64,000 nt of DNA, taken from positions 1,426,001 to 1,490,000 of the forward strand of contig NZ_CP047318.1 in assembly GCF_009857135.1 (NCBI RefSeq), written 5' to 3'. The position numbers and the translations under genes were made by a program. The notes beneath the pieces were generated by a model. That model did not search any database. It was not told where the DNA came from and worked only from the letters and a program-made list of their open reading frames with translations. The stretch comes from Streptomyces sp. HM190 (GTDB taxonomy: Bacteria; Actinomycetota; Actinomycetes; Streptomycetales; Streptomycetaceae). Below, piece by piece: positions 32,375-45,001 of the stretch. Within the stretch, counting starts at the first letter, position 1, and each line of letters starts with the position of its first letter.

Positions 32375-33637
32375 TCAGCCCAGGCGGGCTTCCAGTTCGG
32401 CCACGACCTCGTTCACGCCGATCGCCACCTGCTCGCCGGACTCCATGTCCTTGAGCTGGACGACGCACTCGGCGAGGTCGCGCTCCCCAGCGACGATCGC
32501 GTAGCGGGCGCCGCTGCGGTTGGCGTTCTTCATCGCGCCCTTGAGGCCCTTCCCGCCGTACGCGAAGTCGGCCGCGATGCCCACCTTGCGCAACTCGGTG
32601 ATCTTGGCGAACAGGACCCGGCGGGCCTCCTCGCCGAGCGGGACGGCGAACACGCTGGTGGAGGCGGGCAGTTCGAGCTCGACGCCCTCCGCTTCCAGGG
32701 CGAGGACGGTGCGGTCGACGCCGAGGGCCCAGCCGACGGACGGCAGCGCGGGGCCGCCGATCATCTCGGACAGACCGTCGTAGCGGCCACCGCCGCCCAC
32801 CGCGGACTGGGAGCCCAGGCCGTCGTGGACGAACTCGAAGGTCGTGCGCGTGTAGTAGTCGAGGCCGCGGACCAGCTTGGGGTCGTCCTCGAAGGAGACG
32901 CCCGCCGCCGTGATCAGCTCGCGCACCTCCTCGTGGTACGCCTTGCAGCCGTCGCACAGGTAGTCGCGCAGCAGCGGGGCGTCACCGAGCTGCTTCTGGA
33001 CCGACTCGCGCTTGTCGTCGAGCACGCGGAGCGGGTTGATCTCCGCGCGACGCAGGGTGTCCTCGTCGAGGTCCAGGCCGCTCAGGAACTCCTGCAGGGC
33101 GGCCCGGTAGACGGGACGGCACTCCTTGTCGCCCAGGCTGTTCAGCAGGATGCGGAAGTTCTGGAGGCCCAGCGAGCGGTACGCCTGGTCGGCCAGGATG
33201 ATCAACTCGGCGTCCAGCGCGGGGTCCTCGGCCCCGATGGCCTCGGCACCGACCTGGGAGAAGTGGCGGTAGCGGCCCTTCTGGGGGCGTTCGTAGCGGT
33301 AGTACGAGCCCGAGTACCAGAGCTTGACCGGAAGGTTGCCCGCCTTGTGCAGGTTGGCCTCCAGGGCCGCGCGCAGCACGGAGGCGGTTCCCTCCGGGCG
33401 CAGGGCGAGCCTGGTGCCGCCCTTGGTCTCGAAGGCGTACATCTCCTTGGTCACGATGTCGGTGGACTCACCCACACCGCGCGCGAACAGCTCGACGCTC
33501 TCGAAGCCGGGCGTCTCGATGTAGCCGTAGCCGGAGTTACGCAGCGGCGCGGCGATGGCCTCGCGGACGGCAAGGTACTTGGCGCTGTCCGGGGGCAGCA
33601 GGTCGTACGTGCCCTTGGGGGCCTGGAAGGTACTCAC
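32375..33637 (-). CDS. hisS: Histidyl-tRNA synthetase
   Basis: This 420-residue class II synthetase charges tRNA-His. It begins [17 protein letters not shown] and has motif 2 ([11 protein letters not shown] with [15 protein letters not shown]), the histidine-specific [15 protein letters not shown] and motif 3 in [15 protein letters not shown] then [13 protein letters not shown]. The HisS-type anticodon-binding domain ends the protein. The start is GTG at 33637. It follows the metallo-hydrolase gene by 11 bases, an association (MBL-hisS) frequent in actinobacteria. Confidence 0.96.
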   Translation of the reverse strand: MSTFQAPKGTYDLLPPDSAKYLAVREAIAAPLRNSGYGYIETPGFESVELFARGVGESTDIVTKEMYAFETKGGTRLALRPEGTASVLRAALEANLHKAGNLPVKLWYSGSYYRYERPQKGRYRHFSQVGAEAIGAEDPALDAELIILADQAYRSLGLQNFRILLNSLGDKECRPVYRAALQEFLSGLDLDEDTLRRAEINPLRVLDDKRESVQKQLGDAPLLRDYLCDGCKAYHEEVRELITAAGVSFEDDPKLVRGLDYYTRTTFEFVHDGLGSQSAVGGGGRYDGLSEMIGGPALPSVGWALGVDRTVLALEAEGVELELPASTSVFAVPLGEEARRVLFAKITELRKVGIAADFAYGGKGLKGAMKNANRSGARYAIVAGERDLAECVVQLKDMESGEQVAIGVNEVVAELEARLG

Positions 33638-33648
33638 GGAAGGTCTCG

Positions 33649-34365
33649 TCACATTCCTCGTCGGGGAGGGGTCGTCGGACCCGCTCCCTGGCCGCCGGAC
33701 GCCACCTGCCGCAGATACGGGTTGGTGGCGCGCTCCTGGCCGATGGTCGTCTGGGGGCCGTGGCCGGACAGCACCACGGTCGAGTCGTCGAGCGGCAGGC
33801 ACACACGGGCCAGCGAGTCGAGCATCTCGGCCATGTCACCGCCGGGCAGGTCGGTGCGTCCGATGGAGCCGGCGAAGAGCAGATCCCCGGAGAAGAACAC
33901 GGAGGGGATCTCCGTGGTCTCGGGCATCCGGAAGGTCACCGACCCCTTGGTATGGCCGGGAGCGTGCGCGACGGACAGCTCCAGACCCGCCAGCTCCAGC
34001 TTCGAGCCGTCGGTCAGCTCCCTGACGTCGTCGGGCTCGCCGATGGTCAGCTCGCCCAGGAGCGGCATGCCGATCGAGCGGCCCAGCGCCTTCTCGGGGT
34101 CGCTCATCATGTACCGGTCCTCGGGGTGGATCCAGGCCGGTACGTCGTGCGCGCCGCACACCGGGACGACCGAGGCCACATGGTCGAGGTGGCCGTGGGT
34201 GAGGACGACGGCGACGGGCTTGAGCCGATGCTTCCTCAGCGTCTCCTCGACTCCCTGGGTGGCCTGGTGGCCCGGGTCGATGATCACGCACTCCTCACCG
34301 GCGGCGGGGGCGACCAGATAACAGTTGGTCCCCCAGGCCCCGGCGGGGAACCCGGCAATGAGCAC
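33649..34365 (-). CDS. Metallo-beta-lactamase-fold hydrolase (glyoxalase II-like)
   Basis: This 238-residue protein carries the binuclear zinc motif [11 protein letters not shown] (HxHxDH) near residue 57. Further ligands lie in [15 protein letters not shown] and in the C-terminal SGHGPQT, and VIIDPGHQA is near the N-terminus. This layout fits hydroxyacylglutathione-hydrolase-like enzymes, but Streptomyces lacks glutathione, so the natural thioester (perhaps a mycothiol conjugate) is uncertain. It shares the transcript with hisS downstream and is divergent from the cyclophilin gene. Confidence 0.88.
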   Translation of the reverse strand: MLIAGFPAGAWGTNCYLVAPAAGEECVIIDPGHQATQGVEETLRKHRLKPVAVVLTHGHLDHVASVVPVCGAHDVPAWIHPEDRYMMSDPEKALGRSIGMPLLGELTIGEPDDVRELTDGSKLELAGLELSVAHAPGHTKGSVTFRMPETTEIPSVFFSGDLLFAGSIGRTDLPGGDMAEMLDSLARVCLPLDDSTVVLSGHGPQTTIGQERATNPYLRQVASGGQGAGPTTPPRRGM

Positions 34366-34533
34366 GATCGTCCTTCTTGTGTCGTACGAGGGGTGGGTTG
34401 CTGTGGACCAGAGCCTACCGGCGCTGCCGTTTCCTCAGCGAACCCATATACGGTACGGGTCACACACAATCAGTCGGCTCACGAGACGCGCGACGCACCC
34501 GTCGACGTACGAGACGCATAGGGAGAGAACCCG

Positions 34534-35370
34534 GTGGTCAGCCAGGAGCAGCGGCGGCGTCAGCTCGCCCGGGAGAAGTTCTTGCGGCAGCAGCAGCGAC
34601 GCACCCAGGCACGGCGCAAGGCACATGTCCGCAACGCCGTGATCGCCTCGGTCCTCGGCGTGATCCTGGTGGGCAGTGTGGCGCTGTACACGACCGACGT
34701 CCTCAAGGGCGACGACAAGAAGGACAACGCGAGCGCGGAGGTGTCGCCGAGCGCGTCGCCCAGCAAGGCGCCGGATCCGTGCGAGAAGCCGGCCGCGGGC
34801 AAGGTGAAGGACCTCACCTTCAAGAAGGAGCCCGCGATCACCATCGACAAGACGGCGAAGTACACGATGGACCTGCAGACGACCTGCGGTGACATCGGGA
34901 TAACGATGGACGCGGCGAAGGCACCGCACACCGTCAACTCGTTCGACTTCCTGGTGAACAAGGGGTACCTGGACCACACCAAGTGCCACCGTCTCACCAC
35001 GCAGGGCATCTACGTGCTCCAGTGCGGTGACCCGAAGGGCACGGGCATGGGCGGTCCCGGCTACACGATCCCGGACGAGAACCTGAAGGACTCGCGCCTG
35101 AAGGGCGATGTCTACCCGGCGGGCACGGTCGCGATGGCGAACCAGTTCAACGCGCAGACCGGTGAGGGCAAGAACAGCGGCGGCAGTCAGTTCTTCCTGG
35201 TGTTCCAGGACAGTCCGCTGCCGGCCAACTACACCCCGTTCGGCACGGTCTCCGAGGGCGGTATGAAGGTCCTGAAGAAGATCGCCGACGCGGGTGAGAA
35301 CACGGGCATGGGTGACGGGACGCCCAATGCGACCGTGGTGATCAACAAGGCGACTGTCAAGAAGTCCTGA
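34534..35370 (+). CDS. Membrane-anchored cyclophilin-type peptidyl-prolyl isomerase
   Basis: This 278-residue protein has a basic cytoplasmic N-terminus (QRRRQLAREKFLRQQQRR), one transmembrane segment (about 35-56, AVIASVLGVILVGSVALYTT), a Lys/Ser/Pro linker and an extracytoplasmic cyclophilin domain from about residue 110. Domain signatures are NSFDFLVNKGYLD, GTVAMANQF and GGSQFFLVFQDSPLPANYTPFG. It should assist folding of exported proteins at the membrane. The start is GTG at 34534 after GGGAGA. The position beside relA and the DUF349 gene is conserved among streptomycetes. Confidence 0.93.
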   Translation: MVSQEQRRRQLAREKFLRQQQRRTQARRKAHVRNAVIASVLGVILVGSVALYTTDVLKGDDKKDNASAEVSPSASPSKAPDPCEKPAAGKVKDLTFKKEPAITIDKTAKYTMDLQTTCGDIGITMDAAKAPHTVNSFDFLVNKGYLDHTKCHRLTTQGIYVLQCGDPKGTGMGGPGYTIPDENLKDSRLKGDVYPAGTVAMANQFNAQTGEGKNSGGSQFFLVFQDSPLPANYTPFGTVSEGGMKVLKKIADAGENTGMGDGTPNATVVINKATVKKS

Positions 35371-35506
35371 CCGCCACCAGCGAAATTTCGGTCGCGCGGG
35401 ATGCGGACAGGCAACCCGCCGGTCGCCTATGTTGGCGGTGACGAAACTGTGGACGATGCCCGGGGGAGCTTCAGGCCCCTCGCAGGCATCATGTGGAGGA
35501 GGCGCT

Positions 35507-36736
35507 GTGAGCAGCGACCCGTGGGGCCGCGTCGACGAGACGGGGACCGTGTACGTGCGTACGGCCGACGGCGAGCAGGTCGTCGGTTCCTGGCAGGCCG
35601 GCTCCCCCGAGGAGGCGCTGGCCTACTTCGAGCGCAAGTACGAGGGCCTGGTCGTCGAAATCGGCCTCCTCGAGAAGCGGGTGAAGACCACCGACCTGTC
35701 GGCGAAGGACGCCCAGGCCGCGATCGACCACATTCGCGAGCAGGTGGACGCGCATCACGCGGTCGGTGACCTGGACGCGCTCAAGGTGCGGCTGGACAAG
35801 CTCGTCGAGGCGGTCGAGGCGCGCCGTGAGGAGCGCAAGCAGCAGCGGGCGAAGCAGTCCGACGAGGCCCGGCACGCCAAGGAGGCACTGGTCACCGAGG
35901 CGGAGGAGCTGGCGCAGTCGGACCAGTGGCGGGCGGCCGGTGAGCGGCTGCGGGCTCTGGTGGACACCTGGAAGGGCCTGCCGCGGCTCGACCGGAAGTC
36001 CGACGACGAGCTGTGGCACCGCTTCTCGCACGCCCGCTCGGCGTTCTCCAAGCGTCGCAAGGCCCACTTCGCGCAGCTCGACGCGCAGCGCGAGGAGGCC
36101 CGCAGGACGAAGGAGAGGCTGGTCGCCGAGGCCGAGGCACTGTCGAACTCGACGGACTGGGGTCCCACGGCCGCGCGCTACCGCGAGCTGATGGCCGACT
36201 GGAAGGCGGCGGGCCGCGCCCAGCGCGAGCACGAGGACGACCTGTGGAACCGCTTCCGCGGCGCGCAGGACGTCTTCTTCGCCGCCCGCAGCTCGGTGTT
36301 CGCCGAGCGGGACGCCGAGCAGGCCGAGAACCTCAAGCTCAAGGAGGAGCTGGCCGGCGAGGCGGAGAAGATCCTGCCCGTGACGGACCTGAAGGCGGCC
36401 CGCGCGGCCTTCCGCTCCCTCAACGAGCGGTGGGAGGCCATCGGCCACGTGCCGCGCGACGCCCGTCCGAGGGTCGAGGGCCGGATGCACGCGGTCGAGC
36501 GGGCCATCCAGGAGGCCGAGGAGGCCGAGTGGCGCCGGACGAACCCGGAGGCCCGCGCCCGCGCGGCCGGTCTCACGGGCCAGCTGCAGGCCGCCGTGGA
36601 CAAGCTGAAGGGTCAGATCGAGCAGGCCCGCGCCCAGGGCAACAACGCCAAGGCCGACAAGCTCGAGCGTGAGCTGGAGGGCCGCCAGGCGCTGCTGGAC
36701 CAGGCACTGAAGGGTCTGCAGGAGTTCGGCGGCTGA
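35507..36736 (+). CDS. DUF349 domain protein, coiled-coil repeat
   Basis: This 409-residue soluble protein is built of repeated DUF349 helical units of about 70 residues. Each has a pattern like WRAAGERLRALVDTWKGLP, then LWHRFSHARSAFSKRR, seen at about residues 143, 219 and 292. Long charged Lys/Glu/Arg coiled coils connect them, and the C-terminus is a further coiled coil (LKGQIEQARAQGNNAKADK). Function is unknown; the best-studied related proteins are linked loosely to RNA or translation. The start is GTG at 35507 with GGAGGAGG just upstream. It converges on relA with a strong shared terminator. Confidence 0.88.
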   Translation: MSSDPWGRVDETGTVYVRTADGEQVVGSWQAGSPEEALAYFERKYEGLVVEIGLLEKRVKTTDLSAKDAQAAIDHIREQVDAHHAVGDLDALKVRLDKLVEAVEARREERKQQRAKQSDEARHAKEALVTEAEELAQSDQWRAAGERLRALVDTWKGLPRLDRKSDDELWHRFSHARSAFSKRRKAHFAQLDAQREEARRTKERLVAEAEALSNSTDWGPTAARYRELMADWKAAGRAQREHEDDLWNRFRGAQDVFFAARSSVFAERDAEQAENLKLKEELAGEAEKILPVTDLKAARAAFRSLNERWEAIGHVPRDARPRVEGRMHAVERAIQEAEEAEWRRTNPEARARAAGLTGQLQAAVDKLKGQIEQARAQGNNAKADKLERELEGRQALLDQALKGLQEFGG

Positions 36737-36750
36737 CGCCGCGTGCTCCA

Positions 36751-36801
36751 CGACGAGTGAGGGGCTCCCGTACGGTTCGTACGGGAGCCCCTCACTCGTC
36801 G
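36751..36801. terminator. Very strong bidirectional terminator between the DUF349 gene and relA
   Basis: Perfect 24-base arms (36751-36774 and 36778-36801) with a 3-base loop make the longest uninterrupted stem in the window. It separates two convergent genes and should stop transcription from both sides. Confidence 0.92.
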
Positions 36802-36830
36802 TCCGCTGTCTGCGGGGGCGGCACGTCCGG

Positions 36831-39407
<2,577 letters not shown>

Positions 39408-39557
39408 GAGGGCTCCTCGTGCGCGATCCGGGTCCCCGGTCAGGCTCCGGAGCACCCATGGTAGCGATCCTGCGCCCCGGGATCGCCTTCAGGCCAGTGC
39501 GAGGGCCGTCTACCCGCGAAACTCCAGGGGTGCCGCGGGCGGCACACGTCCACGAAC

Positions 39558-39598
39558 GGAGCGGGCGCCCCGGGGACGAATCCCGGGGCGCCCGCTCC
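39558..39598 (-). terminator. Hairpin terminator between apt and relA
   Basis: Arms of about 18 bases with a single bulged G surround a CGAA loop at 39558-39598, starting 20 bases past the apt stop. It should limit read-through from the sec-apt transcript, so relA probably has its own promoter in 39408-39557. Confidence 0.8.
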
Positions 39599-39618
39599 AC
39601 GTGGTCGCGCGCACCGTC

Positions 39619-40158
39619 TCAGACGGTGATCAACGCCTCCAGCGGTGCCCCGCCGAGCGCCGGCTCCAGACGCTGCCGTCCGGCCAGGAACGCCAGCTCC
39701 ATCAGCACCACGACGCCCGCCACGTCGGCGCCGGCGCGGCGGATGAGCTGGAGGGACGCCTCGGCGGTGCCGCCGGTGGCGAGGACGTCGTCGATGACCA
39801 TGACGCGGTCGCCCACGACGAGGTCCTCGGCGTGCACCTCGATCTCGGCGGAGCCGTACTCCAGGTCGTACGCCTGGCTGAGGGTGGCTCCGGGGAGCTT
39901 GCCCGCCTTGCGTACGGGGATGAAGCCGACGCCGGCCCGGACGGCGGCCGGGGCGCCCAGGATGAAGCCGCGGGCCTCCAGACCGACGATCTTCGTGGCG
40001 CCGTGCCGGACGGTCAGCTCGGCCAGCGCGTCCGTGAGGGCGGTGAACGCCGCCGGGTCGGCCAGCAGCGGGGTGATGTCCTTGAACATCACGCCCGGCT
40101 CCGGGTAGTCCGCGACGTCACGGATGCGGCTGAGCAGCAGTTCCTTGATGTCGGTCAT
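39619..40158 (-). CDS. apt: Adenine phosphoribosyltransferase
   Basis: This 179-residue purine-salvage enzyme converts adenine and PRPP to AMP. It has the type I PRTase PRPP motif VMVIDDVLATGGTAEASL near residue 125. Family segments are PEPGVMFKDITPLL near residue 20, GLEARGFILGAPAAV and GFIPVRKAGKLP. The ATG overlaps the secF stop (ATGA), so it is coupled to the Sec genes. The order secD-secF-apt-relA is typical of actinobacteria and puts a purine nucleotide enzyme next to the (p)ppGpp synthetase. Confidence 0.96.
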   Translation of the reverse strand: MTDIKELLLSRIRDVADYPEPGVMFKDITPLLADPAAFTALTDALAELTVRHGATKIVGLEARGFILGAPAAVRAGVGFIPVRKAGKLPGATLSQAYDLEYGSAEIEVHAEDLVVGDRVMVIDDVLATGGTAEASLQLIRRAGADVAGVVVLMELAFLAGRQRLEPALGGAPLEALITV

Positions 40159-41249
40159 CGCCGCTTACCGCCCCGGCCGCGGCTGCGGGCCCCGGACTGG
40201 GAACGCGGCCCGACCACGGCGGGCGTCGCGTCCTCGTGCTGGTCCCCGTGCGGGCCGTCGGCGGCGGTGTCCGCCGCCTGCTCGGCCTGCGCGCGCTTGG
40301 CGAGGACCCGCTTCTTCAGGGCCTTCATCTGCGGCTCGCGCTCCTTGAGGTCGGCGACGAGCGGCGTGGCGATGAAGATCGAGGAGTACGCGCCGGCCGC
40401 GAGGCCGACGAACAGCGACAGCGAGATGTCGTTGAGCATGCCCGCGCCGAGGACACCGCCACCGATGAAGAGGAGGCCGGCGACCGGCAGCAGCGCGACC
40501 ACCGTGGTGTTGATGGACCGCACCAGGGTGCTGTTGATCGAGCGGTTGGCGATCTCGCTGTACGTCCAGCGGGTCTGCTTGGTGATGTCCTTCGTCTGCT
40601 CCTTGAGGCTGTCGAAGACGACGACCGTGTCGTAGAGCGAGTAACCGAGGATGGTCAGCAGACCGATCACCGTGCCCGGCGTCACCTCGAAGCCGACGAG
40701 GGCGTAGATGCCGACGGTGATGGTGATGTCGTGGATCAGGGCGACGAACGCGGCGACGGCCATGCGCCACTCGAACGCGATCGCCAGGTAGATCACCACG
40801 AGGACCAGGAAGATGGCCAGACCCTGCCAGGCCTTGTTCGCGATCTGGTCACCCCAGCTGGGGCCGACCAGCTCCGCGCTGATCTTCTCCGGGTCGAGCT
40901 TGAGGTCCTGGGCGATGTCCTTCTTGATCTGGTCGGCCTGGCCGGTCTCGACACCGGAGACCTGGATCCGCAGCGCGCCGGTGCCGAGGCCCTGCACGAT
41001 GGCGTCGTGACCGGACGCCTTCTCCGCAGCGTGCTCCGCCTCGGTGGAGGAGACGCTGGTCTTCGGGGTGGTGAAGACGGCACCGCCCTGGAACTCGATG
41101 CCCATGTTCATGCCGCGCACCGCCAGGCCGAGGATGGCCGTGATGGTGATCAGGATGGAGACCGCGTACCAGATCTTGCGGTTGCCGACGAAGTCGTACC
41201 CGACCTCGCCGCGGTGGAGTCGTGCTCCGAGGTCACCGAGCTTGGACAT
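40155..41249 (-). CDS. secF: Protein translocase subunit SecF
   Basis: This 364-residue six-helix membrane protein works with SecD to use the proton gradient late in Sec export. It starts MSKLGDLGARLHRGEVGYDF. The N-terminal helix is followed by NMGIEFQGGAVFTT, the first extracytoplasmic domain and helices 2-6. The region DITITVGIYALVGFEVTPGTV and GYSLYDTVVVFDSLKEQ carry the conserved RND-type residues. The C-terminal tail is basic and disordered (GPRSQSGARSRGRGGKRR). I place the start at 41249, one base from the end of secD; the frame stays open to 41312. Confidence 0.95.
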   Translation of the reverse strand: MSKLGDLGARLHRGEVGYDFVGNRKIWYAVSILITITAILGLAVRGMNMGIEFQGGAVFTTPKTSVSSTEAEHAAEKASGHDAIVQGLGTGALRIQVSGVETGQADQIKKDIAQDLKLDPEKISAELVGPSWGDQIANKAWQGLAIFLVLVVIYLAIAFEWRMAVAAFVALIHDITITVGIYALVGFEVTPGTVIGLLTILGYSLYDTVVVFDSLKEQTKDITKQTRWTYSEIANRSINSTLVRSINTTVVALLPVAGLLFIGGGVLGAGMLNDISLSLFVGLAAGAYSSIFIATPLVADLKEREPQMKALKKRVLAKRAQAEQAADTAADGPHGDQHEDATPAVVGPRSQSGARSRGRGGKRR

Positions 41250-41250
41250 C

Positions 41251-43032
41251 TCAGGCCTCCTTCGGGTCGGCGGGGGCAGGACGGCGCGTGCGGCGCAGCG
41301 GGGGCTGCACACCCAGGCTCTTCGGGTCGAGGCCGGACAAGCGGTGGCCGCCTGCGAAGAACTTCCTGCGGGCCAGCAGCGTCAGCAGCGGCTTGGTGAA
41401 GAAGAACACCACGACGACGTCGAGCAGGGTGGTCAGACCGAGCGTGAACGCGAAGCCCTGCACCTTGCCGACGGTGACCACGAAGAGCACCGCGGCGGCG
41501 AGGAACGACACGAAGTCGGAGACCAGGATGGTGCGTCGGGCACGCGGCCAGGCGCGCTCGACGGCCGGACGGAGGCTGCGGCCCTCGCGGATCTCGTCCC
41601 GGACGCGTTCGAAGTACACGATGAACGAGTCCGCCGTGATTCCGATCGCGACGATCGCGCCGCACACCGCGGGCAGGTTCAGCGCGAAGCCGATGGCCGG
41701 TCCGAGCAGCGACATGATGACGTAGGTGAGCGCCGCGGACACCAGCAGCGAGGCGATCGCGATGAGCGACAGGCCGCGGTAGTACACGAGCAGGTAGATC
41801 ACGACCAGGGCGAGGCCGATGGCGCCGGCGATCAGACCCGCGTGCAGCTGCTCACCGCCGAGCGCGGCGTCCACCGTGGTGACGCTGGACTCCTTGAAGG
41901 TCAGCGGGAGCGCGCCGTACGACAGCATGTTGGAGAGGTTCTGCGCCTCCTGCTGGGTGAAGCTGCCGGAGATCTCGGCCTTGCCGCCGGTGATCGGGCC
42001 GTTCACCTCGGGGTGGGAGACCACCTCGTCGTCCAGGACGATCGCGAACTGGTTCTGCGGGGAGGCCTGGCTGGAGAGCTTGGTGGTGACGTCGAGGAAC
42101 TTCTTGCCGCCCTTGGAGTCGAAGTCCATGACGACCTTCCACCCGCTGCCGTTCTGGGTGTCGAGGATCGCCTGCGCCTTGGTGATCTCCGTGCCGTCGA
42201 CGCCGACCGGGCCGAGCAGGAACTTGCTCCAGACCTTCGGGGCTTCCTCACCGCAGGCGATGATGGGCTCGTCGTTCTTGCCCTTGCCCGCCGTGGCCCG
42301 CTGCTTGGGGTCGCTGCAGTCGAGCTTCGCGTACGCCGCCTCCAGGTCCTGGGTGGCCTTGTCGGCGCTCGGGGTGGGGGTCGGCGAGGCCTTGTCGGCG
42401 CTCGGGGAGGCGGAGCCGCTCGGGGACGGAGTCGGGTCGGCCTTCAGCGCGTCGGTGACGGCGCGGCCCTGCGGGGACGCGGAGCCCGTGGGACTGGCGG
42501 ACTCGGGAGACGTCGCCTTGTCGGTGCCGTTGTCCGCGTTCTTGTCGCCGGACTTCGACGGGCTCGGCGAGGCGCTGCCGCTGGCGTCGCCGCTCGGCGG
42601 GGTGCTGGGGAGGGCGGCGGCTCCGCTGCCCTCGACCTTCAGCACGGGGCGGAAGTAGAGCTTCGCGGTGGTGCCGACCTGCTGCCGGGCTTCCTCGGAG
42701 TCCGTGCCCTTGGGGATGTTGACAATGATGTTCTCATTGCCCTGGGTCTGCACTTCCGCCTCGGAGACGCCCAGACCGTTGACCCGGCGGTTCATGATCT
42801 CGACCGCGGTGTCCATGTTGGTCTTGTTGATCGCGTTGGGCTGGCCGGGCTCGTTGATCGCCGTCAGCGTGATGCTCGTACCACCGGCGAGGTCGATGCC
42901 GAGACGCGGTTTCGTGTGTCCGGAGGCAAACATTCCCCCAGTGAGCGCCACGATGGCGATCAGGATGAGGGCCAGCGCGCGCCCAGGCTTGCTCTGGGTG
43001 CTGGCGCTCCGGCCCTTCTTCGGTGCTGCCAC
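41251..43032 (-). CDS. secD: Protein translocase subunit SecD, with a long Ser/Pro/Ala-rich insertion
   Basis: This 593-residue membrane protein pulls exported proteins through SecYEG in partnership with SecF. It has an N-terminal helix (ALALILIAIVALTGGMFASG), LGIDLAGGTSITL, an extracytoplasmic P1 domain and five more helices in the C-terminal third (GAIGLALVVIYLLVYYRGLS onward, with ITADSFIVYFERVRDE). Residues 135-227 are a low-complexity segment of Ser, Pro, Ala, Asp and Lys (units such as SGSASPSPSKSGDKN and SADKASPTPTPSADKAT) inside P1. The start is GTG at 43032. secF follows immediately. Confidence 0.95.
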   Translation of the reverse strand: MAAPKKGRSASTQSKPGRALALILIAIVALTGGMFASGHTKPRLGIDLAGGTSITLTAINEPGQPNAINKTNMDTAVEIMNRRVNGLGVSEAEVQTQGNENIIVNIPKGTDSEEARQQVGTTAKLYFRPVLKVEGSGAAALPSTPPSGDASGSASPSPSKSGDKNADNGTDKATSPESASPTGSASPQGRAVTDALKADPTPSPSGSASPSADKASPTPTPSADKATQDLEAAYAKLDCSDPKQRATAGKGKNDEPIIACGEEAPKVWSKFLLGPVGVDGTEITKAQAILDTQNGSGWKVVMDFDSKGGKKFLDVTTKLSSQASPQNQFAIVLDDEVVSHPEVNGPITGGKAEISGSFTQQEAQNLSNMLSYGALPLTFKESSVTTVDAALGGEQLHAGLIAGAIGLALVVIYLLVYYRGLSLIAIASLLVSAALTYVIMSLLGPAIGFALNLPAVCGAIVAIGITADSFIVYFERVRDEIREGRSLRPAVERAWPRARRTILVSDFVSFLAAAVLFVVTVGKVQGFAFTLGLTTLLDVVVVFFFTKPLLTLLARRKFFAGGHRLSGLDPKSLGVQPPLRRTRRPAPADPKEA

Positions 43033-43165
43033 CTTCTCGTACTCCCTCTCGGGCCGCCGTGCGCGGGGTCAGCGCGGAGGCGGCCATGACTGGTGTCGGG
43101 AATCCGGACGAGGACGGCACGTACCCGGGGCGCGGGCGGTTCACGCCCGTGCTCCCGGGACGTGA

Positions 43166-43660
43166 CTACTTCGCGTCGGACTCGCCGTCTGTCTTCTTCG
43201 GCTCTGCTTCGTCGGCCTTCGCCTCGACGGGCTCGTCGGTCGCGTCGCCGGACACGTCCTTCTTGCCGAGGTCGATGGGCTTGTCGTCGGAAGCGGCGGA
43301 AGCGTCGTCGGAGGGCTCGTCGTTCTCGGTGAGGGAGGAGGCGTCGTCCGGGACGATGTCGGACTTCAGGTCGTGCTCGATGCCGTGGACGATGCGGTTG
43401 TACTCCTCGTCGCTGAGGACGGCACCGATGGCGTTCTTCGCGAACAGCAGCTCGACGCCCGGCCCGGCGTCGAGGAGGACCGTGTCCTCGCTGACCTCCT
43501 TGACCGTCGCGTACATGCCCCCGATCGTGCGGACGCCGGAACCGGGCTGCATCTGGTTCCGCATGTCGACGGCCTGCTGCTGCTTCTTCTTGGCCGATCG
43601 GGTCATCAGGATCATGGCCCCGATGAGCACGATGAACGGGAGGAGGGTCACGAGACTCAC
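43166..43660 (-). CDS. yajC: Preprotein translocase accessory subunit YajC
   Basis: This 164-residue single-pass membrane protein associates with SecDF. The N-terminal helix (LVTLLPFIVLIGAMILM) is followed by the family motif RSAKKKQQQAVDMRNQMQPG then VRTIGGMYATVKEV. An acidic C-terminal tail of about 65 residues rich in Asp, Ser and Ala is longer than in most bacterial YajC. Gene order ruvB-yajC-secD-secF is the usual one. A gap of 133 bases separates it from secD. Confidence 0.94.
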   Translation of the reverse strand: MSLVTLLPFIVLIGAMILMTRSAKKKQQQAVDMRNQMQPGSGVRTIGGMYATVKEVSEDTVLLDAGPGVELLFAKNAIGAVLSDEEYNRIVHGIEHDLKSDIVPDDASSLTENDEPSDDASAASDDKPIDLGKKDVSGDATDEPVEAKADEAEPKKTDGESDAK

Positions 43661-43834
43661 GGGTCGGAACTTCCTTCACACGACCGCGATGGCGAGCGGC
43701 CTGATGGTTGGGGGTATGTGCGCTGCCGACAAGGGCGGCATCGGCGGAGTCTAAGCGAGTCCACCGTGATGGAACAACGCACAGCATGTCACCGTGGTTC
43801 CTTGCCGGGCGAGTACCGCGCCGTCACGAGACGG

Positions 43835-44905
43835 TCACGCCCCGAACAGGTCCTGTTGTCCGTTTCCGCCGGTCGTGCCGCGTGGCGGGGTGAGGCCGAG
43901 GTGGGTCCAGGCGGCCGGGGTGGCGACGCGTCCGCGGGGGGTGCGGGCGAGCAGTCCCTCACGGACGAGGAAGGGTTCGGCGACCTCTTCGACGGTCTCG
44001 CGCTCCTCCCCCACGGCGACGGCGAGGGTGGACAGGCCGACCGGTCCGCCGCCGAAGAGCTTGAGCAGGGCTTCGAGGACACCCCGGTCGAGACGGTCCA
44101 GACCTCGGGCGTCCACCTCGTAGACGGCGAGGGCCGCCGCGGCGATGTCGCGAGTGATGATCCCGTCGGCCTTGACCTGCGCGTAGTCGCGGACGCGGCG
44201 CAGCAGGCGGTTGGCGATGCGGGGCGTGCCCCGCGAGCGGCCGGCGATCTCGGCGGCGCCGTCCGGGTTGATCTCCACGTCGAGCAAGTTCGCCGAGCGG
44301 TGGATGACCCGTTCCAGTTCGGCGGGCTCGTAGAACTCCATGTGCGCGGTGAAGCCGAAGCGGTCGCGCAGCGGCGGCGGCAGCAGTCCCGCGCGGGTGG
44401 TGGCACCGACCAGCGTGAACGGGGGCAGTTCCAGCGGGATGGCGGTGGCGCCGGGGCCCTTGCCGACGATGACGTCGACCCGGAAGTCCTCCATCGCCAT
44501 GTACAGCATCTCCTCGGCGGGCCGGGACATGCGGTGGATCTCGTCGAGGAAGAGGACCTCGCCCTCCTGGAGGGAGGAGAGGATCGCGGCCAGGTCGCCC
44601 GCGTGCTGGATGGCGGGGCCGGAGGTGATGCGGATGGGGGCGCCCATCTCGGCCGCGATGATCATGGAGAGGGTGGTCTTGCCGAGGCCGGGGGCGCCGG
44701 AGAGCAGGACGTGGTCGGCCGTCGCCCCGCGCGCGCGGGCGGCCCGCAGGACGAGGTCGAGTTGTTCGCGGACCTTCTCCTGGCCGATGAACTCGTCCAG
44801 GTCCTTCGGGCGCAGGGCCGCCTCGACGGCCTGGTCCTCACGGTCGGCGACAGAACCCACCAGCCGCTCGGGGGCTGTCGCGTCGGTCGTGTCGTCCCAG
44901 TTCAT
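43835..44905 (-). CDS. ruvB: Holliday junction branch migration helicase RuvB
   Basis: This 356-residue AAA+ motor drives branch migration with RuvA. It has the N-terminal [19 protein letters not shown], Walker [17 protein letters not shown], Walker [18 protein letters not shown], sensor 1 [19 protein letters not shown] with the arginine finger region, and the C-terminal winged helix ending [20 protein letters not shown]. Length and motifs are complete. It is 96 bases downstream of ruvA. Confidence 0.97.
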   Translation of the reverse strand: MNWDDTTDATAPERLVGSVADREDQAVEAALRPKDLDEFIGQEKVREQLDLVLRAARARGATADHVLLSGAPGLGKTTLSMIIAAEMGAPIRITSGPAIQHAGDLAAILSSLQEGEVLFLDEIHRMSRPAEEMLYMAMEDFRVDVIVGKGPGATAIPLELPPFTLVGATTRAGLLPPPLRDRFGFTAHMEFYEPAELERVIHRSANLLDVEINPDGAAEIAGRSRGTPRIANRLLRRVRDYAQVKADGIITRDIAAAALAVYEVDARGLDRLDRGVLEALLKLFGGGPVGLSTLAVAVGEERETVEEVAEPFLVREGLLARTPRGRVATPAAWTHLGLTPPRGTTGGNGQQDLFGA

Positions 44906-45001
44906 CTGCTGTGCCTCGCGGGTCGCGGTCGGGTGGAGGGGCGGTGCTGGAGGAGTCGTGGGTACCGGGCCCGCGGGCGGTGCGCGGCCTCGACGGGGCG
45001 G

